Shown piece by piece: positions 33,715-42,389 of a stretch of 64,000 nt of DNA. Below the pieces are notes generated by a model, which saw nothing but the letters and a program-made list of their open reading frames with translations, was not told where the DNA came from and did not search any database. The position numbers and the translations under genes were made by a program. How positions within the stretch are numbered: position 1 is the first letter of the stretch; every line of letters starts with the position of its first letter. Origin of the DNA: Couchioplanes azureus. Its GTDB lineage: Bacteria; Actinomycetota; Actinomycetes; Mycobacteriales; Micromonosporaceae. The stretch spans positions 558,001 to 622,000 of the forward strand of contig NZ_BMQY01000001.1 in the NCBI RefSeq assembly GCF_014648355.1, given 5' to 3'.

Positions 33715-34485
33715 TCAGGCTCCGTAGCGGCGCTGGCGGGTGGCGTACGAGCGCAGCGCCCGGAGGAAGTCGGTGCGCCGGAAGTCGGGCCAGTTGGCGT
33801 CGTGGAAGTAGAACTCCGAGTGCGCCGACTGCCAGAGCAGGAAGCCCGACAGCCGCTGCTCGCCACTGGTGCGGATGACCAGGTCGGGGTCGGGTTGCCC
33901 GCGGGTGTAGAGGTGCTCGGCGATGTGCTCGACGTCGAGGATCTCGGCGAGCTCCTCCAGGGTGCGCCCGGCCGCGGCGTGCTCGTGCAGCAGGGACCGG
34001 ACCGCGTCGGTGATCTCGCGGCGGCCGCCGTAGCCCACCGCGAGGTTGACCTCGACGCCCTCGGAGCGGTCGCGGGTCTTCTCCTGGGCCGCCTTGAGGG
34101 TCGTCGCCGTGGTCGCGGGCAGGACGTCCAGCGCGCCGACGATGCGCAGCCGCCACGGGTTGCCGTCCTCGGCCAGCTCGGTGGCGAGGTCTTCGATGAT
34201 CTTCACCAGCGGGTCCAGCTCGGCGGCGGGACGCTGCAGGTTGTCCGTGGCCAGCAGGTAGAGCGTCACGTGCTTGATGCCCGCCTGGTCGCACCAGGTG
34301 AGCAGCTCCTTGACCCGGGCCGCGCCCACCCGGTGGCCGTCGTTGGGGTCGACGTAGCCCATCTCCCGGGCCCAGCGCCGGTTGCCGTCACACATGACCC
34401 CGACGTGCTGCGGCACCGGCTTGCCGGCCAGTTTGCCGGCGAGCCGCCGTTCGTACAGGGAGTAGACCAGGGAGCGCAGACTCAT
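33715..34485 (-). CDS. Isoprenyl (cis-prenyl) transferase
   Basis: A 256-residue undecaprenyl-diphosphate-synthase-family enzyme. Motifs: VGVMCDGNRRWAREMG, carrying the catalytic Asp and diphosphate-binding Arg; LYLLATDNLQRPAAELD; NLAVGYGGRREITDAVRS; DLVIRTSGEQRLSGFLLWQSAHSEFYF; and the final FRRTDFLRALRSYATRQRRYG. The CDGNRRW variant resembles the mycobacterial Z-farnesyl diphosphate synthase Rv1086 lineage as well as UppS. Product chain length cannot be read from the sequence. TAGGCT (34493-34498) lies 7 nt before the ATG, so the mRNA is probably leaderless. It shares the isoprenoid theme with ispH and the neighbouring reductase. Confidence 0.93.
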   Translation of the reverse strand: MSLRSLVYSLYERRLAGKLAGKPVPQHVGVMCDGNRRWAREMGYVDPNDGHRVGAARVKELLTWCDQAGIKHVTLYLLATDNLQRPAAELDPLVKIIEDLATELAEDGNPWRLRIVGALDVLPATTATTLKAAQEKTRDRSEGVEVNLAVGYGGRREITDAVRSLLHEHAAAGRTLEELAEILDVEHIAEHLYTRGQPDPDLVIRTSGEQRLSGFLLWQSAHSEFYFHDANWPDFRRTDFLRALRSYATRQRRYGA

Positions 34486-34516
34486 CGCGTCCAGCCTATC
34501 GAGCCGGAAGCCCCAC

Positions 34517-35764
34517 TCAAGAGGGCATGGCGACGATTCGGGCCATCTCGGCCGCGATGCGTCCGATCGTGCGAAGGTCGAAAACCCCGTCACCGAGACC
34601 GAGGTCCACCATCCGGTCGAAAACCGCACCGTCGCGCCGGGCCGCCCGTACGGCCGCGTCGACGACCCGCGGCTGCCGGGTGAGCAGCGCCGCGGCGCGC
34701 GAGTGGCGCAGGTGGCGGCCGAGCCGCTCGCGCACCGCCCGCGTATAGCGCGCGGCGGCCCGCTCGGGGCCGCCCGCCGCGGCGGTGCCGGCCAGGGCAC
34801 CGGACAGCACGGCGTAGAAGATCCCCTCGCCGGTGAACGGGTTGATCAGCGACAACGCGTCGCCGGCGAGCAGCACCGGGCCGCGGGCCGGCGGCGGCCG
34901 GTGGGTGGACAACGGCAGGTGGTGGGCGCGCAGGCCGGTGGGTTCGGTGCCGGGCAGCAGCGCGGCCAGGCGGTCCAGCAGGTATGCCCGGGTCAGCGGC
35001 GTGCCCCGCAGGACCTCGCCGTACCCGACGTTGGCGGTGCCGTCGCCGAGCGGGAACGACCATGCGTACGCGGGCCAGCGGTCGCGCGTCGTCCGGATCA
35101 GTTGTTCCGCCCGGGGGCCTGCCATGGCGGCGGCGCCCTGGGCCGGGATGGCGGCGCCGCCGTCGGCTGGGACGGCGGCGGCGTGGGCCGGGACGGCGGC
35201 GGCGCCGCGCTCGGCCGACTGATGATCTGAGCCCCCACGTGCGTGGGCCGGGGCATATCCGCGGATGGCGATGGCGAGGTGCCCGGGCGGGTTCGCCGGG
35301 TGGCCCAGCGCGCGCCGCACCACGGAACCCGCGCCGTCGGCGCCGATGACCACCCGCGCCTCGATGCGGTCGTCGAGCACCACTCCGGACGGAGACCACC
35401 GGATCGCGCGGACCGTGTGCCGGCGCAGCTCGGCGCCGGCCCGGACGGCCGTCTCGACCAGGCGCGCGTCGAAGATCCGGCGGGGCACGGTGTGCGCGGG
35501 GCGCGGGAGCGGCCGGGCCACCTCGACGCCGCCCGGCGCCACGAGGCGCAGGCCGGCGACGGGCGGGAACCCGTGGGTCACCCCGGTCACGCCGAGGTCC
35601 GCGAGCACGTCCAGGGCCTCTGCCGCGATGCCGTCGCCGCACGGCTTGTCGCGCGGAAAGCCGGCCCGGTCGAGGAGGAGGACCGAGGCGCCGGCCCGCC
35701 GGGCGGCGAGCGCGGCGGCGGACCCGGCCGGCCCGGCACCGACCACCGCGACGTCGAAAGTCAC
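34517..35764 (-). CDS. Geranylgeranyl reductase family FAD protein
   Basis: A 415-residue flavoprotein. The dinucleotide-binding motif is VAVVGAGPAGSAAALAARRAGASVLLLD, immediately followed by RAGFPRDKPCGDGI, the CGDG signature of geranylgeranyl reductases. The second FAD contact is VLLAGDALSLINPFTGEGIFYA. The family saturates isoprenoid double bonds in menaquinone or lipid side chains, or acts as a menaquinone-linked oxidoreductase. An unusual low-complexity insert at about residues 180-220 (AAAVPAHAAAVPADGGAAIP) interrupts the substrate domain and is encoded by short G+C-rich repeats at about 35110-35235. The GTG at 35764 gives the normal N-terminus. It follows the cis-prenyltransferase gene closely on the same strand (31-bp gap). 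Confidence 0.88.
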   Translation of the reverse strand: MTFDVAVVGAGPAGSAAALAARRAGASVLLLDRAGFPRDKPCGDGIAAEALDVLADLGVTGVTHGFPPVAGLRLVAPGGVEVARPLPRPAHTVPRRIFDARLVETAVRAGAELRRHTVRAIRWSPSGVVLDDRIEARVVIGADGAGSVVRRALGHPANPPGHLAIAIRGYAPAHARGGSDHQSAERGAAAVPAHAAAVPADGGAAIPAQGAAAMAGPRAEQLIRTTRDRWPAYAWSFPLGDGTANVGYGEVLRGTPLTRAYLLDRLAALLPGTEPTGLRAHHLPLSTHRPPPARGPVLLAGDALSLINPFTGEGIFYAVLSGALAGTAAAGGPERAAARYTRAVRERLGRHLRHSRAAALLTRQPRVVDAAVRAARRDGAVFDRMVDLGLGDGVFDLRTIGRIAAEMARIVAMPS

Positions 35765-35847
35765 CGCGTCACCGCCGACGAGACGGCGCGCCCCGCGGGA
35801 ATCCGCGGGTGGAGGCCGGGATCGGCCGGCAAGCCGCGGGACGTCAC

Positions 35848-36696
35848 TCAGGCCGCCGCTGCCGCGGGGACGGGCGTGCGTGCCACCCTCCACAGGGAGT
35901 AGAAGACCAGCACGGCGGCGGCCAGCAGGGGCGCCCCGTCGCGGATCACGCCGTCCCAGCCGAGCAGCAGACGGCACAGCGGCAGGTCCACGGCGAGCAC
36001 GCCGAGCGTGACCCAGATGAGCAGCCGCGGCGCCCAGCGCTTGCCGCGCAGGAGAAAGAACGTGCTGAGCAGCACCGCGTAGCTCGCGGCGACACCGGCC
36101 AGGAACCAGAAACCGACGGCGAGCAGCCATTGCGGACGGCTGCCCAGCTCACCTACCGAGATCAGCGCCGGCACCAGCATCAAGGGGCTGTAGGTGAACG
36201 CCGCGACCCGGGCGGTGAGGGCCCACGCCGGCACCGGCGGGCGCTTCGGCGCCGTCTCGCGCCATTCGAGGCCCGTGCGGGTGACGGCCAGCCTGGCCGG
36301 ATGCCGCACCAGATGAGCGCGGACGGCGGGGTGCCGGTAGAGCAGCACGACCACGGTGACGCACAGCGCGGTGAGGGCGGCGAAACCCAGCACGCCGGCG
36401 AGCGGCGGCACGCCGGTCCGCGGGACGACGAGCCGCCCGACGGCGAACACGGTGGTGACGGCCAGGATGAGGCCGAGCGGCCGGGCCGCGGCACGCCCCC
36501 GGCCCACGTGCCAGATGAGGACCAGCCATCCGACGGTACGCAGCAGCGCCCAGCCCGTACGGACGGCGAGCCCGAAACCGTGCTCCGGGGCGTACCAGAG
36601 ATTGAGGAGCTCGACCCCGACGGTGGCCGCCGCCGTCGCGACGAGCAGCCCGCGCAGGGCGCGGATGATGCCCGGCCGGCCGGAGTCGATGGTCAC
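35848..36696 (-). CDS. Polytopic membrane protein of unknown function
   Basis: A 282-residue protein with about seven hydrophobic helices spread from residue 12 to 275. A soluble loop in the middle (YRHPAVRAHLVRHPARLAVTR, LEWRETAPKRPPVPAW) is rich in Arg and His. No transporter or enzyme signature is recognised. TACCGT at 36704-36709 is 7 nt before the GTG at 36696, supporting that start and a leaderless transcript. It lies between the reductase gene and pckG, all on the minus strand, but with its own promoter signal. Confidence 0.7.
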   Translation of the reverse strand: MTIDSGRPGIIRALRGLLVATAAATVGVELLNLWYAPEHGFGLAVRTGWALLRTVGWLVLIWHVGRGRAAARPLGLILAVTTVFAVGRLVVPRTGVPPLAGVLGFAALTALCVTVVVLLYRHPAVRAHLVRHPARLAVTRTGLEWRETAPKRPPVPAWALTARVAAFTYSPLMLVPALISVGELGSRPQWLLAVGFWFLAGVAASYAVLLSTFFLLRGKRWAPRLLIWVTLGVLAVDLPLCRLLLGWDGVIRDGAPLLAAAVLVFYSLWRVARTPVPAAAAA

Positions 36697-36751
36697 GAAC
36701 GCGACGGTACCCAGGCCGCGCCCGCCTCGAACGCGAGGCGGGCGCGGGTCG

Positions 36752-38554
36752 TCACGCGTTGAGGCGGGACTTGAGCGCGTCCAGCTCGGACCAGAGCACG
36801 GCCGGCAGCTTGTCGCCGAACTTGGCGAACCACTCCTCGACCTGCGGGATCTCCGCCAGCCACTCCTCGCGGTCCACCTTGAGGACGGCCTCGATGTCGG
36901 CCTTGTCGATGTCCAGACCGGTGAGGTCCAGGGCCTCGGGGGTCGGCACCTGACCGATCGGGGTGTCGACGGCCTCGGCCTTGCCGTCGAGCCGCTCGAC
37001 GATCCACTTGAGCACCCGGGAGTTCTCCCCGAAGCCCGGCCACAGGAACCGGCCGTCGTCGCCGCGGCGGAACCAGTTGACGTAGAAGACCTTGGGCAGC
37101 TTGCTCGCGTCTCCCGACGCGGCCTTGCCCATCTCGATCCAGTGGTTGAAGTAGTCGCCGGCGTGGTAGCCGATGAACGGCAGCATCGCCATCGGGTCGC
37201 GGCGCACGACGCCGACCTGCCCGACCGCCGCGGCGGTGGTCTCCGACGACAGCGTCGCGCCGAAGTACACGCCGTGCACCCAGTCGCGGGCCTCGGTCAC
37301 CAGCGGCACGGTCGTCTTGCGGCGGCCGCCGAAGAGGATCGCGTCGATCGGTACGCCGCGCGGGTCGTCGTACTCGGGCGCGAGGATCGGGCACTGGGTG
37401 ATGGGCGTGCAGAACCGGCTGTTCGGGTGGCTGGAGACGGCCTCCGACTCCGGCGTCCAGTCGTTGCCCTTCCAGTCGATGAGGTGCGCGGGCGGCTCGC
37501 CCATGCCCTCCCACCAGATGTCACCGTCGTCGGTCAGCGCCACGTTCGTGAAGACCGAGTTGCCCTGCGCGAGCGTACGCATCGCGTTGGGGTTGGTGTG
37601 CTGGTCGGTGCCGGGGGCGACGCCGAACAGGCCGTACTCGGGGTTGGTCGCCCAGAGGCGGCCGTCCTCCCCGAAGCGCATCCAGGCGATGTCGTCGCCG
37701 ACCGTCTCGACCTTCCAGCCGGGCAGCGTCGGCTCCAGCATGGCCAGGTTGGTCTTGCCGCAGGCCGAGGGGAACGCGCCGGCGATGTAGCGGACCTGGC
37801 CCTCGGGCGAGGTCAGCTTCATGATCAGCATGTGCTCGGCGAGCCAGCCCTCGTCCCGGGCGGCCACGCTGGCGATGCGCAGGGCGAAGCACTTCTTGCC
37901 GAGCAGCGAGTTGCCGCCGTACCCGGAACCGAAGGACCAGATCTCGCGGGTCTCCGGGAAGTGCGAGATGTACTTCGTCTCGTTGCACGGCCAGGCGACG
38001 TCCTCCTGACCCGGCTCCAGCGGCGCGCCGACGGAGTGCAGCGCGGGCACGAAGTCGGCGTCGGCGCCCATGGCCTCGAGGACCTTGGCGCCCATCCGGG
38101 TCATGATCTTCATGGAGGCGACGACGTACGCGCTGTCGGTCAGCTCGACACCGAACATCGGGTTCGGCGCGTCGAGCGGGCCCATGCAGAACGGGACGAC
38201 GTACATGGTGCGTCCGCGCATACAGCCGCGGTACAGCTCCGTCATCGTCGACTTCATCTCGGCCGGCGCCATCCAGTTGTTGGTGGGCCCGGCGTCGGAG
38301 GGGTCGACGGAGCAGATGTAGGTGCGTTCCTCGACCCGGGCGACGTCCCCGGGGTCGGTACGCGCCCAGAACGAGTTGGGCCGGCGCTCGGGGTTGAGGC
38401 GAACGAGGGAACCGGCTTCCACCAACGCGTCGGTGAGGCGGGTCCATTCCTCGTCGGAGCCGTCGCACCAGACCACCCGGTCGGGCGTGGTGAGAGCGGC
38501 TACCTCTTCCACCCAGCTCAGCAGGCGGGCGTGGGAGGTGGGGGGCACAGACAT
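36752..38554 (-). CDS. pckG: Phosphoenolpyruvate carboxykinase (GTP)
   Basis: A 600-residue GTP-dependent PEPCK, the usual actinobacterial type. Landmarks: [26 protein letters not shown], the phosphate-binding kinase-1 loop [15 protein letters not shown] with the reactive Cys, the metal site VGDDIAWM, and the guanine-binding region near [13 protein letters not shown] and [10 protein letters not shown]. It converts oxaloacetate to PEP in gluconeogenesis. The ATG at 38554 (MSVPPTSHA) is preceded by GAAGGGA at good spacing. A perfect palindrome TGAACGTTCA lies 87 bp upstream. Together with glpX it suggests a full gluconeogenic capacity. Confidence 0.98.
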   Translation of the reverse strand: MSVPPTSHARLLSWVEEVAALTTPDRVVWCDGSDEEWTRLTDALVEAGSLVRLNPERRPNSFWARTDPGDVARVEERTYICSVDPSDAGPTNNWMAPAEMKSTMTELYRGCMRGRTMYVVPFCMGPLDAPNPMFGVELTDSAYVVASMKIMTRMGAKVLEAMGADADFVPALHSVGAPLEPGQEDVAWPCNETKYISHFPETREIWSFGSGYGGNSLLGKKCFALRIASVAARDEGWLAEHMLIMKLTSPEGQVRYIAGAFPSACGKTNLAMLEPTLPGWKVETVGDDIAWMRFGEDGRLWATNPEYGLFGVAPGTDQHTNPNAMRTLAQGNSVFTNVALTDDGDIWWEGMGEPPAHLIDWKGNDWTPESEAVSSHPNSRFCTPITQCPILAPEYDDPRGVPIDAILFGGRRKTTVPLVTEARDWVHGVYFGATLSSETTAAAVGQVGVVRRDPMAMLPFIGYHAGDYFNHWIEMGKAASGDASKLPKVFYVNWFRRGDDGRFLWPGFGENSRVLKWIVERLDGKAEAVDTPIGQVPTPEALDLTGLDIDKADIEAVLKVDREEWLAEIPQVEEWFAKFGDKLPAVLWSELDALKSRLNA

Positions 38555-38640
38555 GTGAGTCCCTTCGGTCGGCACTGACCTGTGACGAAGCAGGCCGGCG
38601 GTCCGGCCCCATCACGGGAGTCACGTCAGCGTATGCCGAG

Positions 38641-38650
38641 TGAACGTTCA
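38641..38650. promoter_or_regulatory. 10-bp palindrome upstream of pckG
   Basis: TGAACGTTCA is self-complementary and is followed directly by GTTCA, giving a repeated half-site. It sits 87 bp before the pckG start within the 318-bp divergent region shared with the sigma factor gene. The region otherwise holds no gene. The regulator is unknown. Confidence 0.4.
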
Positions 38651-38792
38651 GTTCATCGGCGAATCTTGTGGACAACCGCACAATCCTCGGAGTTTGTGCG
38701 CGATGACGATTGATCCTTCCCTGGAGAGCGCACGAGTGCGCAGAGCGCGCGACGGTGCGCACACAGCGTTGAAGCGTCGGGGCGTCGCGGCG

Positions 38793-38808
38793 CCATTTCC
38801 CGAAATGG
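38793..38808. promoter_or_regulatory. 16-bp inverted repeat upstream of the sigma factor gene
   Basis: CCATTTC-CC-GAAATGG is a perfect inverted repeat with 7-bp arms, 65 bp before the sigma factor start codon, in an otherwise G+C-rich divergent region. It is a good operator candidate for the sigma factor gene. Confidence 0.45.
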
Positions 38809-38872
38809 ACAAAACACCCTAAGCTTGGCCACAATCGGGCTTTCCTCCCACTCCCGGCTACAGGAGGCAGGA

Positions 38873-39637
38873 ATGTCGATCCCGGCCGGCGAGAGCGACG
38901 CCGACACGGAGTTGCTGGCCGCCGTGCGGGCCGGCGACACCGGCGCCTACGGCGTCCTCTACCAGCGTCATCGCGCCGCCGCCCGAGCCCTCGCGCACGC
39001 GCTCGTCACCGATCCCGCCGACGCCGACGACCTGGTCGCCGAGACGTTCGCCAAGGTGTTCGCCACGCTGCGGGCCGGGCGGGGGCCGCTCGTGGCCTTC
39101 CGGGCGTACCTGAACACCACGCTGCGTCACGTCTGCTACCACCGGGCGCGGCGCGACCGGCGGCTCGAGTTCACCGACGACCTCACCCGCTACGACGAGG
39201 GCGAGCCTTTCCTCGACCCGGCCCTCGACAAGCTCGAACGCACGTACGCCGCCCAGGCCTTCCGCGCCCTGCCCGACCGGTGGCGCGACGTGCTCTGGCG
39301 CACCGAGGTCGAAGGGGCCAGCCCGGCGGAGGTCGCCCCGCAGCTCGGGCTCACGCCGAACGCCGTCGCCGTGCTCGCCCACCGCGCCCGGGAGGGGCTG
39401 CGCCGTCTCTACCTGCAGCAGCACGTCGCCGTCGCCGACCCGCCGGAATGCCGGTGGGCCGGGGAACGGCTGGGCGGCCGCATCCGGGGACGGCTCGCGC
39501 CGCGGGAGTCCGTCCGCCTGGACAGCCATTTGTCCTGGTGCACCGACTGCCGTGCCCGGCTGGACGAGGTGACCGAAATGCACCTGCGTCGTCACCGACC
39601 GTACCGCCAGCGCAACCCTGCGGCCCCGCCGGGTTAA
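38873..39637 (+). CDS. ECF-like sigma factor with fused C-terminal zinc finger
   Basis: A 254-residue sigma-70 family protein. The start at ATG 38873 is set by AGGAGG 5 nt upstream. Region 2 spans about residues 12-85 (LAAVRAGDTGAYGVLYQRHRAA, DPADADDLVAETFAKVFATL). Region 4 spans about residues 130-185 (FRALPDRWRDVLWRTEVEGAS, PAEVAPQLGLTPNAVAVLAHRA). After residue 200 comes a zf-HC2-type motif, with Cys in PPECRW and HLSWCTDC (H-x3-C-x2-C). This is the module that normally begins a separate anti-sigma factor. No anti-sigma gene and no membrane helix follow. I infer an internal redox- or zinc-sensing inhibitory finger. Confidence 0.88.
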   Translation: MSIPAGESDADTELLAAVRAGDTGAYGVLYQRHRAAARALAHALVTDPADADDLVAETFAKVFATLRAGRGPLVAFRAYLNTTLRHVCYHRARRDRRLEFTDDLTRYDEGEPFLDPALDKLERTYAAQAFRALPDRWRDVLWRTEVEGASPAEVAPQLGLTPNAVAVLAHRAREGLRRLYLQQHVAVADPPECRWAGERLGGRIRGRLAPRESVRLDSHLSWCTDCRARLDEVTEMHLRRHRPYRQRNPAAPPG

Positions 39638-39709
39638 GAGTGGCTCACGAAAGCTCTGGAGTCGCTCAGGTCGTCCGCACCGGCTGACCCCCGCCGGTAG
39701 TCTCGACCC

Positions 39710-40276
39710 GTGCCCGCTGCCGCCCTCCTGCCCGCCCTGCGGGCACGCTTCGGAGCACTGGTGCGCGAGCTGAGCAAGTTCGGCACCGTCGGCGGCATCG
39801 CCTTCGCCATCGACCTGCTGATCTTCAACGTGCTGCTGCAGGCGGGCGCCGAGACCCTGCTCGCCAAGACGGGCTCCACCGTCGTCGCCACCACGGTCGC
39901 GTTCGCCGGCAACCGGTTCTGGACCTGGCGGCACCGCGAGCACACCCACATGGCGAAGCAGTACACCATGTTCTTCCTGCTCAACGGGGTCGGCCTGATG
40001 ATCGGGCTGACCTGCCTGGCAGTCAGCCACTACGGCCTCGGCGCGATCTGGCCCGAGTTCCAGACGCCGCTCGCGGACAACATCTCCGGACAGCTCGTCG
40101 GCACCGCCGCCGGCACGCTCTTCCGTTTCTGGTCGTACCGTCGCTTCGTTTTCGGTGAGAGCACGGTCCCCGATCCCACGTCTCCGGCAGTCCCGGCGGC
40201 GCCCGCCCCGCAGGCCGGCACGACCCTCCCCGAGTCGGCCGAGCCGACGGCACCCCGAGCCGTCCCGCGGATGTGA
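39710..40276 (+). CDS. GtrA family membrane protein, copy 1
   Basis: A 188-residue four-helix protein of the GtrA family: LSKFGTVGGIAFAIDLLIFNVLL, then VATTVAFAGNRFWTWRHRE with the conserved NRxWTW, a third helix, and GTAAGTLFRFWSYRRFVFG. GtrA proteins help flip undecaprenyl-linked sugars or anchor polysaccharide-modifying enzymes. The last 35 residues are a Pro/Ala-rich cytoplasmic tail. TAGTCT (39698-39703) is exactly 6 nt before the GTG. A second GtrA gene follows. Confidence 0.9.
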   Translation: MPAAALLPALRARFGALVRELSKFGTVGGIAFAIDLLIFNVLLQAGAETLLAKTGSTVVATTVAFAGNRFWTWRHREHTHMAKQYTMFFLLNGVGLMIGLTCLAVSHYGLGAIWPEFQTPLADNISGQLVGTAAGTLFRFWSYRRFVFGESTVPDPTSPAVPAAPAPQAGTTLPESAEPTAPRAVPRM

Positions 40277-40334
40277 CGCAGGGCCCAGCCTCAGGCTCGG
40301 TCCTTCGTCCCTCGTTCCCCCGTAAGGTTGCCCA

Positions 40335-40898
40335 ATGCCCTCAGCCCGTCCCCTGACGGAACGCCTGCGCCACCTCGCCCCCGAGGCCCTGGCGTTCGGC
40401 GTGATCGGCGCGGCGAACACCCTGCTCTACATGGCCATCACCTGGGCCCTGCTGCCCATCGGTGCGGTCAAGGCGAGCGTGGTCGCCACCATCGTCACCA
40501 CCACGCTGGCCTACGTCGCCAACCGCTTCTGGACCTACCGCCACCACACCCGCACCGCACTGCGCCGCGAGTACACGCTGTTCTTCGGGTTCAACCTGGT
40601 CGGCATGGTGATCCAGTCGGGCGCGGTGACCATCGGCAAGTACGGCTTCGGCCTCACCGAGGAGAAGGACGCCCTGCTGTTCATGGGCGTCACCATGCTC
40701 GGCATCGGCGTCGCGACGCTCTTCCGCTTCTGGGCGTACCGGACGTTCGTCTTCCTGAAGCCGCCGGTGGACGGCCACGAGGCCGCGATCGCCGAGCTCG
40801 ACGTCGCGGCGGGCCTGGCCGAACTCAGCGCCGAGGCCGAGGGCCGGCTGGACGAAGAGATCGCCATGGAGATCGACGCCCAGCGCCGCGCTGTCTAG
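40335..40898 (+). CDS. GtrA family membrane protein, copy 2
   Basis: A 187-residue GtrA protein paralogous to the preceding one: ALAFGVIGAANTLLYMAITW, VTTTLAYVANRFWTYRHHTRT, and IGVATLFRFWAYRTFVFLKPP. The C-terminal tail is acidic and helical (ELSAEAEGRLDEEIAMEI), unlike the Pro-rich tail of copy 1. TAAGGT (40323-40328) lies 6 nt before the ATG, so both copies have separate leaderless-type promoters. The last 74 bp overlap the convergent PH-domain gene. Confidence 0.9.
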   Translation: MPSARPLTERLRHLAPEALAFGVIGAANTLLYMAITWALLPIGAVKASVVATIVTTTLAYVANRFWTYRHHTRTALRREYTLFFGFNLVGMVIQSGAVTIGKYGFGLTEEKDALLFMGVTMLGIGVATLFRFWAYRTFVFLKPPVDGHEAAIAELDVAAGLAELSAEAEGRLDEEIAMEIDAQRRAV

Positions 40899-41439
40899 CC
40901 ACGGGCGGCTCGGGCTCCGGCTCCTCCCCTTCCTCGTCGTCCTCCGGCCGAAGCTCCCGGTCGATCTCGATCAGCTCGTACAGCGTCGTCTGCACCTGCT
41001 GCACGCGCGGCACCGACAGCATGACGGCGGACTGCTCGCCGATCGAGTCGACGGTGAGCGTGCCGCAGCCCAGCACCCGCTCGAACAGCGACTGCTGTGC
41101 CACGTGGTCGTTGACCCGGTTCAGCGGCAGATCCCGGCGCTCCCGGGCCACGACACCGTCCTGCAGCAGGATCCGCTCGTCGGTGAAGACGTAGTGGGTG
41201 GTGCGCCAGACCAGCAACGGCCACACGCCCCGGGTCACCCCGACGAAGAGGGCCACCGCGCCGACGACGCAGACGCCGATCAGGCCGCCGGTGTTCGGCG
41301 GGAGCATCACCCACACCAGGATGACCGCGGCCAGGGCGGCCAGCAGGACCAGGACCGGCCCGACCGCCGCCTTCGCGTGCGGGTGCAGGTGGAGGACGAC
41401 CTCCTCCTCGTCGGTCAGCACGTCGTCCGGGAAAGCCAC
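40825..41439 (-). CDS. PH-domain membrane protein (YdbS/bPH2-like)
   Basis: A 204-residue protein starting at GTG 41439, with TACGCT exactly 6 nt upstream. An acidic N-terminus (DDVLTDEEEVVLHLHPHAK) precedes two membrane helices at about residues 26-75. A bacterial PH domain follows (WRTTHYVFTDERILLQDGVVARERRDLPLNRVNDHVAQ, GCGTLTVDSIGEQSAVM, VQQVQTTLYELI). It ends in a disordered acidic-then-basic tail. The tail coding region overlaps the convergent GtrA gene by 74 bp. Genes of this type next to birA and the acyl-CoA carboxylase locus are typical of actinomycetes; the role is unknown. Confidence 0.85.
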   Translation of the reverse strand: MAFPDDVLTDEEEVVLHLHPHAKAAVGPVLVLLAALAAVILVWVMLPPNTGGLIGVCVVGAVALFVGVTRGVWPLLVWRTTHYVFTDERILLQDGVVARERRDLPLNRVNDHVAQQSLFERVLGCGTLTVDSIGEQSAVMLSVPRVQQVQTTLYELIEIDRELRPEDDEEGEEPEPEPPVARQRGAGRRSPWRSLRPAGPRPRR

Positions 41440-41443
41440 GGCC

Positions 41444-42313
41444 TCAGCGTACGTGCAGGACGTCACCCGCCGAGACGCGATGCTCCCGGCCGTCAGCCGT
41501 ACGGACCACAAGCTGCCCGTCGCGGTCCACGGTGGTCACGACGCCGGTGAGCGCGTCGGCGTCGGGCAGCAGCACCCGGACGTCACGCCCGATCGTCGCG
41601 CAGTCCCGGCGGTACGCCTCCAGCAGCCCGCACAGCTCTGCGTCGCCGCCGGTCTCGCGCCACCCGCCGTACCATCGCTCGAAGCTCCGCAGCAGCGCCC
41701 GCAGCAGCGGATCGCGATCCGCTGAGCCGGAACCGGCGGCCCGCAGCGACGTGGCGGGCAGGCCGGTCGTGGGCGGCAGTTCCTCGGCCCGGGTGGAGAC
41801 GTTCAACCCGACTCCCAGGACCACGGCGTCCCCGGCAACCTCGGCCAGGATCCCGGCGGCCTTGCCCTCGCCCCCGCCGGGCGCGGTCACCAGCAGATCG
41901 TTGGGCCATTTCAGCGTGGCGCCGACCTCGGCCACCCGCCGCACGGCCTCGGCGAGCGCCACCCCGGCCAGCAGCGGCAACCACCCCCACCGCCCCGGCG
42001 GGACGGCGTGCCACCCTCGCCCGGCGTCGGGGACCCCGGGCCGCAGCAGCACGCTGAGCGTCAGACCCGCCCGCGGCGGAGAAACCCACTCCCGGCTGCG
42101 CCGCCCCCGCCCGGCGACCTGCCGCTCGGCGACGACGACCAGGCCCTCGCCGGCGCCCTCCCGGGCGGCCTGCGCGACGTCGGCGTTCGTGGACCCGGTC
42201 TCGGCGACCACGTCGATCCGGCGCCACATCGCGCCGGGAACGACGAGCGCACGCTGCAGGGCACGCGCGGCCAGCGGCGGGCGATCGAGATCCGCGTACG
42301 GCGAGGAGGCCAT
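41444..42313 (-). CDS. birA: Biotin--[acetyl-CoA-carboxylase] ligase
   Basis: A 289-residue monofunctional ligase without the DNA-binding domain of E. coli BirA. The catalytic core has the biotin/AMP-binding features AETGSTNADVAQAA, VVVAERQVAGRGRRSREW with the GRGRR loop, the catalytic-region Lys in LKWPNDLLVTAPGG with KAAGILAEVAGDAVVLGVGLNV, and a small C-terminal SH3-like cap (VRVLLPDADALTGVVTTV). It attaches biotin to the carrier domain of the carboxylase encoded at 56-58 kb. TAGGGT (42320-42325) lies 6 nt before ATG 42313, so this start is preferred over the GTG at 42319. Confidence 0.95.
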   Translation of the reverse strand: MASSPYADLDRPPLAARALQRALVVPGAMWRRIDVVAETGSTNADVAQAAREGAGEGLVVVAERQVAGRGRRSREWVSPPRAGLTLSVLLRPGVPDAGRGWHAVPPGRWGWLPLLAGVALAEAVRRVAEVGATLKWPNDLLVTAPGGGEGKAAGILAEVAGDAVVLGVGLNVSTRAEELPPTTGLPATSLRAAGSGSADRDPLLRALLRSFERWYGGWRETGGDAELCGLLEAYRRDCATIGRDVRVLLPDADALTGVVTTVDRDGQLVVRTADGREHRVSAGDVLHVR

Positions 42314-42389
42314 CGCCACACCCTAGCCCCGTAGGCGCAGGCACTTTCCCGCACCGGCGGCGAGCCGCTGTCCTGGGTTCGGGCAGGAG

